A DNA stretch of 15,060 bases from contig CAUHLX010000023.1 in the NCBI GenBank assembly GCA_959606705.1, positions 1 through 15,060 on the forward strand, written 5' to 3'. The DNA is from an uncultured Bacillota bacterium. Lineage in GTDB: Bacteria > Bacillota > Clostridia > Peptostreptococcales > Anaerovoracaceae. Position 1 is the first letter of the stretch. Each line of letters begins with the position of its first letter. Under the pieces are notes generated by a model, which worked only from the letters and a program-made list of their open reading frames with translations, was not told the DNA's origin and did no database searches. Shown piece after piece: positions 1 through 6,644 of the stretch. A program made the position numbers and the translations under genes.

Positions 1-1
1 T

Positions 2-241
2 TTCAAAGCGGAACACTCCGCGGAGGATGTGGTGCTGTTTTATGAAGACAAGGCGGAGGTCATGAACCTGCTGGAATTGCTGGAGCCGGTAGACCGTCAA
101 ATCTTTATCATGAAATTTTATCTAGGGATGAAGTCGGAGGAAATCTCGGAGAATCTGGGATTGACGAAGTCCTCGGTGGACAATCGAATCTACAGGGGAA
201 AAAAGAAGCTGTTGCTGCGGGCGCAGACTGCGGTAGGCTAG
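2..241 (+). CDS. ECF-type RNA polymerase sigma factor, C-terminal part (5' end outside window)
   Basis: The frame is open from base 2 with no start, so only the last 79 or so residues are present; a GTG at 29 is internal. What remains is a sigma-70 region 4 helix-turn-helix, which in this family contacts the -35 element. It has the typical run LEPVDRQIF, then LGMKSEEISENLGLT, then SSVDNRIYRGKKKL, the recognition helix and basic tail. Regions 2 and 3 must lie left of the window. Only 18 bases separate its stop from the DUF4179 gene, so the two are probably co-transcribed as a sigma factor and its membrane-bound partner. Which promoters it serves cannot be seen. Confidence 0.85.
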   Translation, partial: FKAEHSAEDVVLFYEDKAEVMNLLELLEPVDRQIFIMKFYLGMKSEEISENLGLTKSSVDNRIYRGKKKLLLRAQTAVG

Positions 242-259
242 GAAAGAGGGGAAACGACC

Positions 260-1363
260 ATGAACGAAAAACGACGGGAAGACGACATTTATCGGCTGTT
301 CAATGAGATCGGTACCGATTTTGCCCACCAAAGGTCGGAAGCGCCGGTGGACGAGCTGGAGCGCCAGCGCGTCAAAAAGGAACTGGGAAGGAGAATCAAA
401 ATGGAACAGGGGAAGAAAACGAGAAAAATTGCCACCAGAGCGGTGGCGGCCATGGCGGTGGCGGTTATCGGGGTCACGGGGTTTTGCCTGACCTGTCCGA
501 CCTATGCCAAGGAGCTTCCGGTGATCGGAGATATTTTCAAGCTGTTCGATCAGTCGGAAGACGGTGTTTACGGAAATTATAAGGAATACGCCACCGAGGT
601 GGGAGAGACCAAGGAGGACAACGGCTTTGCCGTGACTCTCAACGATGTCATTTACGACGGGAAGACTTTGACCTATACTTATACCATTAAAACGGATCGG
701 AAGCTGGGGGAACAGCTGTCGATGAACGACGACTTGATTCCCGACGCGAGTTACAAATCTTCGGGAATGAGCGGCGGCGTCGGAATTAAAAAGCTGGAAG
801 ACGGAATCTATGTGGGAAGCAGCAGCATGACACCGGATATGGAAAAGGCGCCGAAAGATACGTTTAAGGCCAAATGGAAGATTGCGGAGATCCTAGATAT
901 GGACTCCAACGAGAGCTTTGACTGCAACGTGAAGTTCCTGGTGGAAACGCCGGTTCTAAAAGGGCAGTCCCGTCCGTTGAATCAGAGCGTGAAAACCGCG
1001 GACGGAAGCGTGAAAGTGGATCTGGAGCAGATTACGGTGACCGATGCTAACATGATTTTGGATTACGCAGTCAGCGTGAGCGGCGATCCCATCATCTTGT
1101 ATCCGGATCAGCCGGGAAGAATGAGCGACAAACGGTCCGCTATCGTGCTCCGGGTTACGGACGATCAGGGCAAGTCCTACGACTATAAGGACAATGGCGG
1201 TTACAGCAAGAACGGAGAAGCCGCTCTGCATGAAAAAATTACGTTGGAAAAGCTGTCCGAGGGTGTGAAGACTCTTACAGTCACAGTATATGATTTCGGA
1301 ACGAATCAGCCGATCGAAGGAATTGATCCCCTGATCATCGATGTGAGCGGGCTGCTGAAGTAG
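260..1363 (+). CDS. DUF4179 domain membrane protein, probable anti-sigma factor
   Basis: This is a 367-residue protein with a single membrane segment. Residues 1-57 are charged and presumably cytosolic, where they could hold the sigma factor encoded just upstream. Residues 58-80 are a hydrophobic helix. The stretch right after it, TYAKELPVIGDIFKLF, is the hallmark join of DUF4179 proteins. The remaining roughly 270 residues are predicted to be extracytoplasmic and beta-rich. The start at 260 is supported by GAGGGG eight bases upstream. DUF4179 proteins commonly follow ECF sigma genes in Firmicutes and are assumed to be anti-sigma factors; the anti-sigma role here is inferred from that context and the topology. 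The signal sensed by the outer domain is unknown. Confidence 0.8.
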   Translation: MNEKRREDDIYRLFNEIGTDFAHQRSEAPVDELERQRVKKELGRRIKMEQGKKTRKIATRAVAAMAVAVIGVTGFCLTCPTYAKELPVIGDIFKLFDQSEDGVYGNYKEYATEVGETKEDNGFAVTLNDVIYDGKTLTYTYTIKTDRKLGEQLSMNDDLIPDASYKSSGMSGGVGIKKLEDGIYVGSSSMTPDMEKAPKDTFKAKWKIAEILDMDSNESFDCNVKFLVETPVLKGQSRPLNQSVKTADGSVKVDLEQITVTDANMILDYAVSVSGDPIILYPDQPGRMSDKRSAIVLRVTDDQGKSYDYKDNGGYSKNGEAALHEKITLEKLSEGVKTLTVTVYDFGTNQPIEGIDPLIIDVSGLLK

Positions 1364-1403
1364 GGTAGAATCCCGGATAGGAAACCGGAATCGGAGTTTT
1401 GCG

Positions 1404-1440
1404 AGAGGTCGTGCAAATTGATTTTTGCCGGCCTCTTTTT
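1404..1440 (+). terminator. intrinsic terminator after the sigma/DUF4179 pair
   Basis: AGAGGTCG (1404-1411) pairs with CGGCCTCT (1429-1436) with one G-U wobble, and GCAAA (1413-1417) continues the stem with TTTGC (1424-1428). T1412 is bulged and the loop is six bases. A T run (1436-1440) follows immediately. It starts 40 bases after the DUF4179 stop and separates this pair from the kinase operon. Confidence 0.8.
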
Positions 1441-1483
1441 CGTGGGATTGGTTCGCAGCAGGGGTCCACCTACGAACGATCTC

Positions 1484-1512
1484 TTGCGAAAAAGGATCGG
1501 AGGGGATACAAT
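1484..1512 (+). promoter_or_regulatory. candidate promoter of the kinase/ANTAR operon
   Basis: TTGCGA (1484-1489) and TACAAT (1507-1512) are 17 bases apart, matching the vegetative consensus at 4/6 and 5/6. The -10 overlaps the ATG at 1511. If this promoter is used, that ATG would not be in the transcript and translation would begin at 1583. A weaker pair lies just upstream. Confidence 0.4.
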
Positions 1513-1582
1513 GAAAAAAATTGCCGAAATGGAGGCAGGCGGGGAGTCTGCGGAAGCGATACGGAACGGCGGAGGAAAGAGC

Positions 1583-3058
1583 ATGGTGTCTCGAAATCAA
1601 TCGACGGAGATGAAACGGAGTGAAATGACAGCGCGGCTTTGCAGAGAGTACACTGTTTTAGGCGAGGAGGATATCACCTTTCTGGTACGGATTTCCTCAC
1701 GGCTTGAGCTTCTGTCCCGCAGGAACGGTGCGGATGTGTTTATCGACTGCTTGTGCCGGAATGAAAAGGAAGCGGTCGTCATCGCGGAGGCGCTGAAGGA
1801 GGATTCCCCTCACGAATTCAGCACCGTCGGTTTCTTTGCCAGAGAGGAATGCGAGCCGGCAGTGCTCAGGACCCTGCGGTACGGGCTGGCCTCGGAGGAT
1901 ACCTGCGCGGTGACTCATGCCTCTACCTCGGGGAACCTCGTCGTGCAGAACGTCACTCCTATTTCCCGGGCAAAAAGAACCATCGGCGCATTGATCTTCG
2001 AGCGGAAGTATTTGCCGAAGGACCGAGAGGCCGAATTCCGAGAGAAGCAGCCCCTCACGTATGGAACCGAAAGTCCCCAGGCGCCGCCTTATCTGATCAA
2101 TCTGGATTGGCTGGGAGCTTGCGTGGAAGAGGTGCTGATCATCGTGGATCATTTGGGAATCGTGCGTTATCGCAATGACGCGGCCATTCACTTGTACCGG
2201 GAGTACGGTTACGTCCAGGATATTCTCAATAAGGAATATCAGCGTATTTCTCTGCACGGACGTCTGCTTGTGGACGCGCCCGAGGAGGCCTTTTACCGGG
2301 AGGAGGAGATCGTCTGTAAAGGGAGATATTACCTGGTGAGAAGCCGGAGAGTCACCGGAGCCGAGACGTTTTACGCCATCGCCATCAGCGACATTACCTC
2401 ACAAAAGGAGAAGCAGTCCATCGAACGGATGAGAGAAGTAGCCCTGCGGGAAACCCAGCATCGCACGAAGAATAATCTCAATATCATTTACAGTCTGCTG
2501 GATCTGCAGAGGCGTCGGGTGGATTCACCGGAAGCGGTGGAAATCCTGCGAGACGCGATGAACCGCATCCTCAGCTTTTCGGGGACCTATGAGGAAGCCC
2601 TTCGCGGAGAGGGCGACAGGGTGCGAATCCAAACGATTCTCTCGAATTTGAAGAGGGATTTTCTGCAAAGTGCGGACGCCATCAACTGTCAGCTGAGAAT
2701 CCGGATTACAGGAGACGATTTTTTCATTGTGACGGATACCGCGGCGTCCATCGCTCTGGTAGTCAACGAGGCGCTGCAAAACTGTTATAAACATGCGTTT
2801 CCCGGGCGGGACACCGGGCAGGTCTTGATCTCAGTGAGACAAGACCCGATCGCTTCTCGAGTGCTCATCGAGGATGACGGGGTGGGATTTGATCCGGGAG
2901 CCGCCAAACGGCCGGAGCCGGGGGGACGGGAGAAGCGGTTGGGACTGCAGATCATGGAATTGATCGTGGCGGATAAACTGAAAGGAAAGCTGGACCTAAA
3001 ATCGGGACCCGGCGGAACCGGCATAAGCTTTGATTTCAGCGTCAGGGACCGTGCGTGA
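1583..3058 (+). CDS. sensor histidine kinase, HisKA_2 type (PdtaS/EutW-like)
   Basis: With this start the protein has 491 residues and no membrane segment, so it is a cytosolic sensor. Residues about 19-150 resemble the H_kinase_N (PF12282) sensor domain (LCREYTVLGEEDI, GADVFIDC, NEKEAVVIAEA, EPAVLRTL). Residues about 170-270 are PAS-like. The HisKA_2 H-box is TQHRTKNNLNIIYSLLDLQ with the phospho-acceptor H293. The HATPase domain shows the N-box NEALQNCYKHAF (N395), DDGVGFDPG and a GLQIM lid region. The start at 1583 has a strong GGAGGAAAGAGC ahead of it. An in-frame ATG at 1511 (AGGGG, five bases away) would add 24 residues and cannot be excluded. Kinases of this type pair with ANTAR regulators, and one follows 46 bases downstream. 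The ligand is unknown. Confidence 0.9.
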   Translation: MVSRNQSTEMKRSEMTARLCREYTVLGEEDITFLVRISSRLELLSRRNGADVFIDCLCRNEKEAVVIAEALKEDSPHEFSTVGFFAREECEPAVLRTLRYGLASEDTCAVTHASTSGNLVVQNVTPISRAKRTIGALIFERKYLPKDREAEFREKQPLTYGTESPQAPPYLINLDWLGACVEEVLIIVDHLGIVRYRNDAAIHLYREYGYVQDILNKEYQRISLHGRLLVDAPEEAFYREEEIVCKGRYYLVRSRRVTGAETFYAIAISDITSQKEKQSIERMREVALRETQHRTKNNLNIIYSLLDLQRRRVDSPEAVEILRDAMNRILSFSGTYEEALRGEGDRVRIQTILSNLKRDFLQSADAINCQLRIRITGDDFFIVTDTAASIALVVNEALQNCYKHAFPGRDTGQVLISVRQDPIASRVLIEDDGVGFDPGAAKRPEPGGREKRLGLQIMELIVADKLKGKLDLKSGPGGTGISFDFSVRDRA

Positions 3059-3104
3059 GGGAGCTGTGGCGAAAGGAAATCGAGAGGAAAGGAGAAACGG
3101 CGGC

Positions 3105-3689
3105 ATGGAGGAACAAGAAAAACGGAAGGTAGTCGCAGCGGACGACGAGGCCATCATTCGCGTCAATCTGGAAGAGATGCTGCAAAATCTAGGCTTTCAG
3201 GTGTGTGCTAGTGCTTCGGATGGGTTTGAGGCCATCGAAGCCTGCCGGGAATGGAGACCGGACATCGTTCTGCTGGACGTAAAGATGCCGGTTCTAGACG
3301 GACTGGCGGCAGCGCACTTCATCTATGAAAACAATCTGGCGGAAACCATTATTCTGGTCACGGCGTACAGTGACCAGGCGCTGGTGGAGAAAGCGATCGA
3401 CCTCAGCGTGTCCGGGTACTTGGTAAAGCCCATCAGTGAAAATTCTCTGCTGCCCGGGATTCGCATCGCGCAGGCGAAGAGCCGGGAAATCGCGGAGTTG
3501 AAACAGGACGTGGAAAAAGCGGAAGCCGATATGGCCGCCCGCAAGGTTCTGGAAAAGGCCAAGGGAATCCTAATGGAACGAGAAGGCCTGTCCGAACAGA
3601 AGGCTTACGAGTATATCCGCAATCTCAGCAAAAAACAATCGATCTCCATGGCAAAGGTAGCGGAAATCCTGTTGGCCTCGCGGGATTAA
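3105..3689 (+). CDS. response regulator with ANTAR RNA-binding domain (EutV/PdtaR-like antiterminator)
   Basis: This is a 194-residue two-domain protein. Residues 8-125 form a receiver with the acidic pair D13/D14, phospho-acceptor D58 (LLDVKMP) and K108 (YLVKPIS). A helical linker (REIAELKQDVEKAEADMAAR) leads to the ANTAR domain at about 138-190, with the family pattern ARKVLEKAKGILMEREGLSEQ then AYEYIRNLSKKQSISM. ANTAR proteins bind tandem hexaloop hairpins in nascent RNA and block a terminator after phosphorylation-driven dimerisation. The start at 3105 has AGGAAAGGAG upstream; an in-frame ATG at 3030 lies inside the kinase gene and lacks a good site. A fitting RNA target lies immediately downstream (3785-3868). 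No terminator is visible directly after the stop. Confidence 0.92.
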   Translation: MEEQEKRKVVAADDEAIIRVNLEEMLQNLGFQVCASASDGFEAIEACREWRPDIVLLDVKMPVLDGLAAAHFIYENNLAETIILVTAYSDQALVEKAIDLSVSGYLVKPISENSLLPGIRIAQAKSREIAELKQDVEKAEADMAARKVLEKAKGILMEREGLSEQKAYEYIRNLSKKQSISMAKVAEILLASRD

Positions 3690-3738
3690 ACTTGCCAAAT
3701 GAAGGTAAATATTGGAAGATAATAAATTTCAAAATAGA

Positions 3739-3767
3739 TTGACAATTAAAAAAACGAATGTTAATAT
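3739..3767 (+). promoter_or_regulatory. strong vegetative-type promoter of the opine dehydrogenase/TRAP operon
   Basis: TTGACA (3739-3744) and TAATAT (3762-3767) are separated by exactly 17 bases, with A/T-rich sequence upstream that could act as an UP element. Transcription would begin near 3774, about 11 bases ahead of the first leader hairpin. A promoter this close to consensus fits control after initiation, by antitermination. Confidence 0.85.
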
Positions 3768-3784
3768 GAATAAAACCGAATAAG

Positions 3785-3828
3785 GATTCGCACGGCGCAG
3801 TGTGGATCGGGTTTACGTTGAAGTAACC
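3785..3828 (+). promoter_or_regulatory. tandem hexaloop hairpins P1 and P2: putative ANTAR antitermination target
   Basis: P1: GATTCGCAC (3785-3793) pairs over nine positions, two of them G-U, with GTGTGGATC (3800-3808) around the hexaloop GGCGCA. P2: GGTTTAC (3810-3816) pairs with GTAACC (3823-3828), T3812 bulged, around the hexaloop GTTGAA. One base separates the hairpins. Both loops are six bases, are closed by C-G and share G1, G4 and A6. Published ANTAR targets are paired hexaloop hairpins in which A1 and G4 are conserved; G4 is present here but position 1 is G in both loops. The P2 3' arm is also the base of the terminator stem, so the two folds exclude each other. Site, order and the adjacent ANTAR gene make this role likely; binding is inferred. 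Confidence 0.75.
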
Positions 3829-3868
3829 ATAGAGCGTAGTCAATACGCGATTTGTGGTTGCTTTTTTT
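3823..3868 (+). terminator. leader terminator (attenuator) overlapping P2
   Basis: GTAACCATAGA (3823-3833) pairs with TTTGTGGTTGC (3851-3861), and GCGTA (3834-3838) with TACGC (3844-3848). This gives a 16-bp stem with a two-base bulge and a five-base loop, followed at once by seven T residues (3862-3868). It lies between the promoter and the first gene, 100 bases before the start codon. It should therefore stop transcription by default unless P2, which uses bases 3823-3828, is held folded. Confidence 0.85.
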
Positions 3869-3879
3869 ATTGCCGTAAA

Positions 3880-3913
3880 GGGCCATCCGCTGTGTCCGGG
3901 ACAGCGGATGCCC
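3880..3913 (+). other. stable hairpin in the 5' UTR after the attenuator
   Basis: GGG (3880-3882) plus CATCCGCTGT (3884-3893) pair perfectly with ACAGCGGATG plus CCC (3901-3913), with one bulged C and a seven-base loop GTCCGGG. No T run follows, so it is not a terminator. It would sit at the front of any readthrough message, 54 bases before the start codon, and could protect or process the transcript. Function unknown. Confidence 0.55.
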
Positions 3914-3967
3914 CGGAAAATGAAAGAACGCAGTGAGAGAAAAACCAGCGGAGAGAAGGAGGAGCAC

Positions 3968-5053
3968 ATGAAAAATCAAGAAATCGCGGTATTAGGGGCG
4001 GGGAACGGCGCGCACACCATGGCGGCCGACTTCGTATTGAGGGGGTATCATGTAAAGCTGTGGGAGGACGAGGCTTATTTTGATCGGATTCGGACACTGG
4101 CGGACACGAAAACAATTTTCGCTTCCGGATTAATCTCCGGAGAGGCACGTTTGGATTTGGTCACCTCGGACCTGAGGAAAGCCATTGAGGGGGTAAAGTA
4201 CATTTGTGTGGTGACGCCGTCGTTTGCGCATGAATCCATTGCGAAACGGCTGAGGGGAATCGTGACAGAGGATCAGGTGATCGTCTTGTATCCGGGAGCA
4301 TTCAGTTCTTTGGTATTCAAACAGATTCTGGGAGACGAATGCCCGGTGGTCGCGGAAACGAACAATCTGCCTTACGACACTCGGCTGAAGGGGCCGGCCA
4401 GGGTTTATTGTTCCGGACGGAATCCCATCAATGTTGCCTTTCTGCCGGCGGACGCGGGACCGGACCTCTTAGAAGAGATGAGAGCGCTCCATCCCTACGA
4501 ACGGGTCTATGAGGACGTGCTGGAATGCGGGCTTTCCGTGGTCAATCCGGCGCTGCATTCCGGCGCCTGCCTGCTGAATGTGGGAATGATCGAGCAGTCC
4601 AGCCGAGGAGGCTATCACATGTATGAGCATTTCACACCAGCTTCGGCAAAGGTGGACCTGGCACTGGATTTGGAGCGGAAGGCGATCGGCCGGAGGTTCG
4701 GCTATGACCTGCGGCCCATCGAGGATTTTGCCGGAAAGCCGGCGGGTTATCAGTGGACTTGGCAGGATCTGTACATGCAGATGCACGGGGACATTTCTCT
4801 GACTCAGATCAGCGGCCCTACGGATATTTTTAACCGCTACCTTACGGAGGACTGTCCCTTCGGATTGGTGCCCTGGAGCTCCCTGGGAGACGCGGTAGGA
4901 GTGGAAACGCCCATCATGGACGGAATCACCAATCTGTACTGTCTGATTCACGAGCGGGACTGGTGGAGCGAAGGCCGGGACTTGGAGAAGCTGGGGCTTT
5001 GCGGGATGAACATAGAAGAAATAAAGTGTTTTGTGAAAACGGGGGAAAAGTGA
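3968..5053 (+). CDS. octopine/nopaline (opine) dehydrogenase family protein
   Basis: The protein has 361 residues. The N-terminal Rossmann domain opens with AVLGAGNGAHTMAADF (G10, G12, G14). An acidic E33 ends the second strand (VKLWED), favouring NAD(H) over NADP(H). The C-terminal half carries the Octopine_DH-family signature VVNPALHSG with the presumed catalytic H197, preceded by ETNNLPYDTR. Enzymes of this family reductively join an amino acid and a 2-oxo acid to give an opine, or cleave it in reverse; the substrate cannot be read from sequence. The start at 3968 has AAGGAGGAG five bases upstream; the frame runs open to 3854, inside the leader, with no credible earlier start. It is the first gene behind the attenuator, 18 bases before the TRAP binding-protein gene, which suggests the transported solute is its substrate or product. 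Confidence 0.85.
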   Translation: MKNQEIAVLGAGNGAHTMAADFVLRGYHVKLWEDEAYFDRIRTLADTKTIFASGLISGEARLDLVTSDLRKAIEGVKYICVVTPSFAHESIAKRLRGIVTEDQVIVLYPGAFSSLVFKQILGDECPVVAETNNLPYDTRLKGPARVYCSGRNPINVAFLPADAGPDLLEEMRALHPYERVYEDVLECGLSVVNPALHSGACLLNVGMIEQSSRGGYHMYEHFTPASAKVDLALDLERKAIGRRFGYDLRPIEDFAGKPAGYQWTWQDLYMQMHGDISLTQISGPTDIFNRYLTEDCPFGLVPWSSLGDAVGVETPIMDGITNLYCLIHERDWWSEGRDLEKLGLCGMNIEEIKCFVKTGEK

Positions 5054-5071
5054 GAAAGGACGGGTAGAAAA

Positions 5072-6106
5072 ATGAAAAAGATCACAGTATTCATGACGGT
5101 ATTCCTGTTGACGTTTACCCTGGCAGCCTGCGGGGGGAACGCCTCCGAAGGGAAAGCTTCCGGAGGCGGTGACGGAGAGCCGATCACGCTGAAGGTTTCC
5201 TGCATGCAGGTGGAGGATCATGAGAACACCAAGGCCATGCGCCGGATTCAGGAAAGGGTGGAACGGGAAACGGACGGAAGATTGAAGCTGGAGCTCTATC
5301 CGGACAGCGTTCTGGGGGATTACACCGTGATGTTCGAGGAAGCCATGCTAGGCTCCGTAGATATGGTGTTTCAGTCGCTTCCCGGGCAGTACGACAAGCG
5401 TTTGGAAATGACCTTCATCCCTTACCTCTTTACGAATTATCAGGAGGCGGCAAAGGTGTTTTCACCAGGATCCGACACCTATGGGGTTTATGAGAGCATC
5501 TGCGACGAGTTGGGGCTGAAGGCCATGGGGATTTACGGCGAGGGCTTTGTGGGGGTCGGAACTACCGAATTGGACCCCAACTATGCGGAGCCTACGGCGA
5601 AAAAATCACAGCTCATCCGGGTACCGGCGATTGAAACCAACCGCATGATCGTAGCCGCGATGAATTATCCTACGGTGACCATCAACTATTCGGACCTGTT
5701 CTCTGCAATGCAGACGGGGGCCTGCGACGGGTGGTTCGGCGGCACGGCGGAGCTGAATTACAATGGATTTCGGGATGTCATCAAGCATTATATCCGTTAC
5801 AACGCGCTCCTGGAAAACAACGTGATTCTGATGAACAAGGAGAAATGGGAATCGCTTCCCGAAGGAGATCGAAAGGTGCTGTACGAGGCCTGTATCGAGG
5901 AATGCGTGGGCAGCTTTGACCGGGCGGAAGAAAACGACGCGGCCAACGTTAAGAAGCTGGAAGACTACGGGATCGAGGTGCACGAGCTTTCGGCCGAGCA
6001 GCTGGACACCATCGCCCAATATGTCCGGGAACAGACCTGGGATACGGTGGAACAACAGCTGACCAGTGAGGTCATGGATGCGGTTCGCGCCGATCTGGGA
6101 CAGTAG
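5072..6106 (+). CDS. dctP: TRAP transporter solute-binding lipoprotein (DctP family)
   Basis: This 344-residue extracytoplasmic binding protein has a lipoprotein signal peptide: a basic start, a hydrophobic core and the lipobox LAAC with the lipidated Cys at position 20, followed by a Gly/Ser-rich linker. The mature part matches DctP proteins. R183 in LIRVPA is the arginine that usually clamps the ligand carboxylate in this family, and NYSDLFSAMQTGACDGWFGG is the hinge-region signature. It would capture an organic acid, possibly an opine or other amino-acid-derived carboxylate, and pass it to the membrane subunits encoded next. The nearest purine-rich site, AAAGGA, is rather far (11 bases) from the ATG. 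The gap to dctQ is seven bases. Confidence 0.92.
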   Translation: MKKITVFMTVFLLTFTLAACGGNASEGKASGGGDGEPITLKVSCMQVEDHENTKAMRRIQERVERETDGRLKLELYPDSVLGDYTVMFEEAMLGSVDMVFQSLPGQYDKRLEMTFIPYLFTNYQEAAKVFSPGSDTYGVYESICDELGLKAMGIYGEGFVGVGTTELDPNYAEPTAKKSQLIRVPAIETNRMIVAAMNYPTVTINYSDLFSAMQTGACDGWFGGTAELNYNGFRDVIKHYIRYNALLENNVILMNKEKWESLPEGDRKVLYEACIEECVGSFDRAEENDAANVKKLEDYGIEVHELSAEQLDTIAQYVREQTWDTVEQQLTSEVMDAVRADLGQ

Positions 6107-6113
6107 GAGACGC

Positions 6114-6644
6114 ATGATGTTAAAGAAGCTTCTGAACTTTAGAGAAAATATGATTTGGAAAATACTTTTGCGAATACAGCAAGTAATTCTAGTCGTCAGC
6201 GCGGCGGCCATCGTACTGATTCTCTGCGCGGAAACGGTTCTTCGATATTTTTTCCATTCGGATCTGTTCGGTTATGAAGAAGTGGTGATTATCTTTGCCA
6301 TGTGGCTCTACTTTTTGGGAGCGTCCTACGCGATGTATCGGAAGAGTCATATTAAGGCGGATATCGTAGGACTCTTCGTCAGCGAACGCGTCAATCGGAT
6401 CATTAAGCTGGCGGTTTCCGGAATCACAATGCTGATTGCCGTTGCCATGATGGTCTGGGCCTGGGATTTCTTCCATTGGGCGCTGGAGAAAAAGGCGATG
6501 ACCACCGGTCTGCGAATTCCTCTGATCATCTCCCAGAGCGCGCTGTTTTTCGGCTATACGATGATTACATTTTACGCGGTGGTCTACTTTTTGGAGGATC
6601 TCGTTTTGCATTTCGGAGAAAGAAGGGAGGGAACGGAAGCATGA
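6114..6644 (+). CDS. dctQ: TRAP transporter small membrane subunit (DctQ family)
   Basis: The protein has 176 residues and four predicted membrane helices, the normal size and topology for DctQ. The family's ETVLRYFF and EEVVIIFAMWLYFLGASYAMYRKSHIKAD stretches are recognisable (quoted in parts: ETVLRYF, then AMWLYFLGASYAMYRKSHI). It pairs with DctM to form the sodium-driven permease. Translation probably starts at 6114 or the adjacent ATG at 6117, with AGGAGA overlapping the dctP stop. The gene ends four bases inside the dctM start (ATGA overlap), so the two are likely translationally coupled. Confidence 0.92.
   Translation: MMLKKLLNFRENMIWKILLRIQQVILVVSAAAIVLILCAETVLRYFFHSDLFGYEEVVIIFAMWLYFLGASYAMYRKSHIKADIVGLFVSERVNRIIKLAVSGITMLIAVAMMVWAWDFFHWALEKKAMTTGLRIPLIISQSALFFGYTMITFYAVVYFLEDLVLHFGERREGTEA

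Noticed and set aside
956..1600. Long minus-strand open frame of 214 codons opposite the DUF4179 gene
   Set aside because: Antisense to a well supported gene, spans the terminator region, and its composition is that of a shadow frame.
3030..3104. Upstream in-frame ATG (3030) as the start of the ANTAR regulator
   Set aside because: It lies inside the kinase gene, adds 25 residues before the receiver domain, and lacks the strong site present before 3105.
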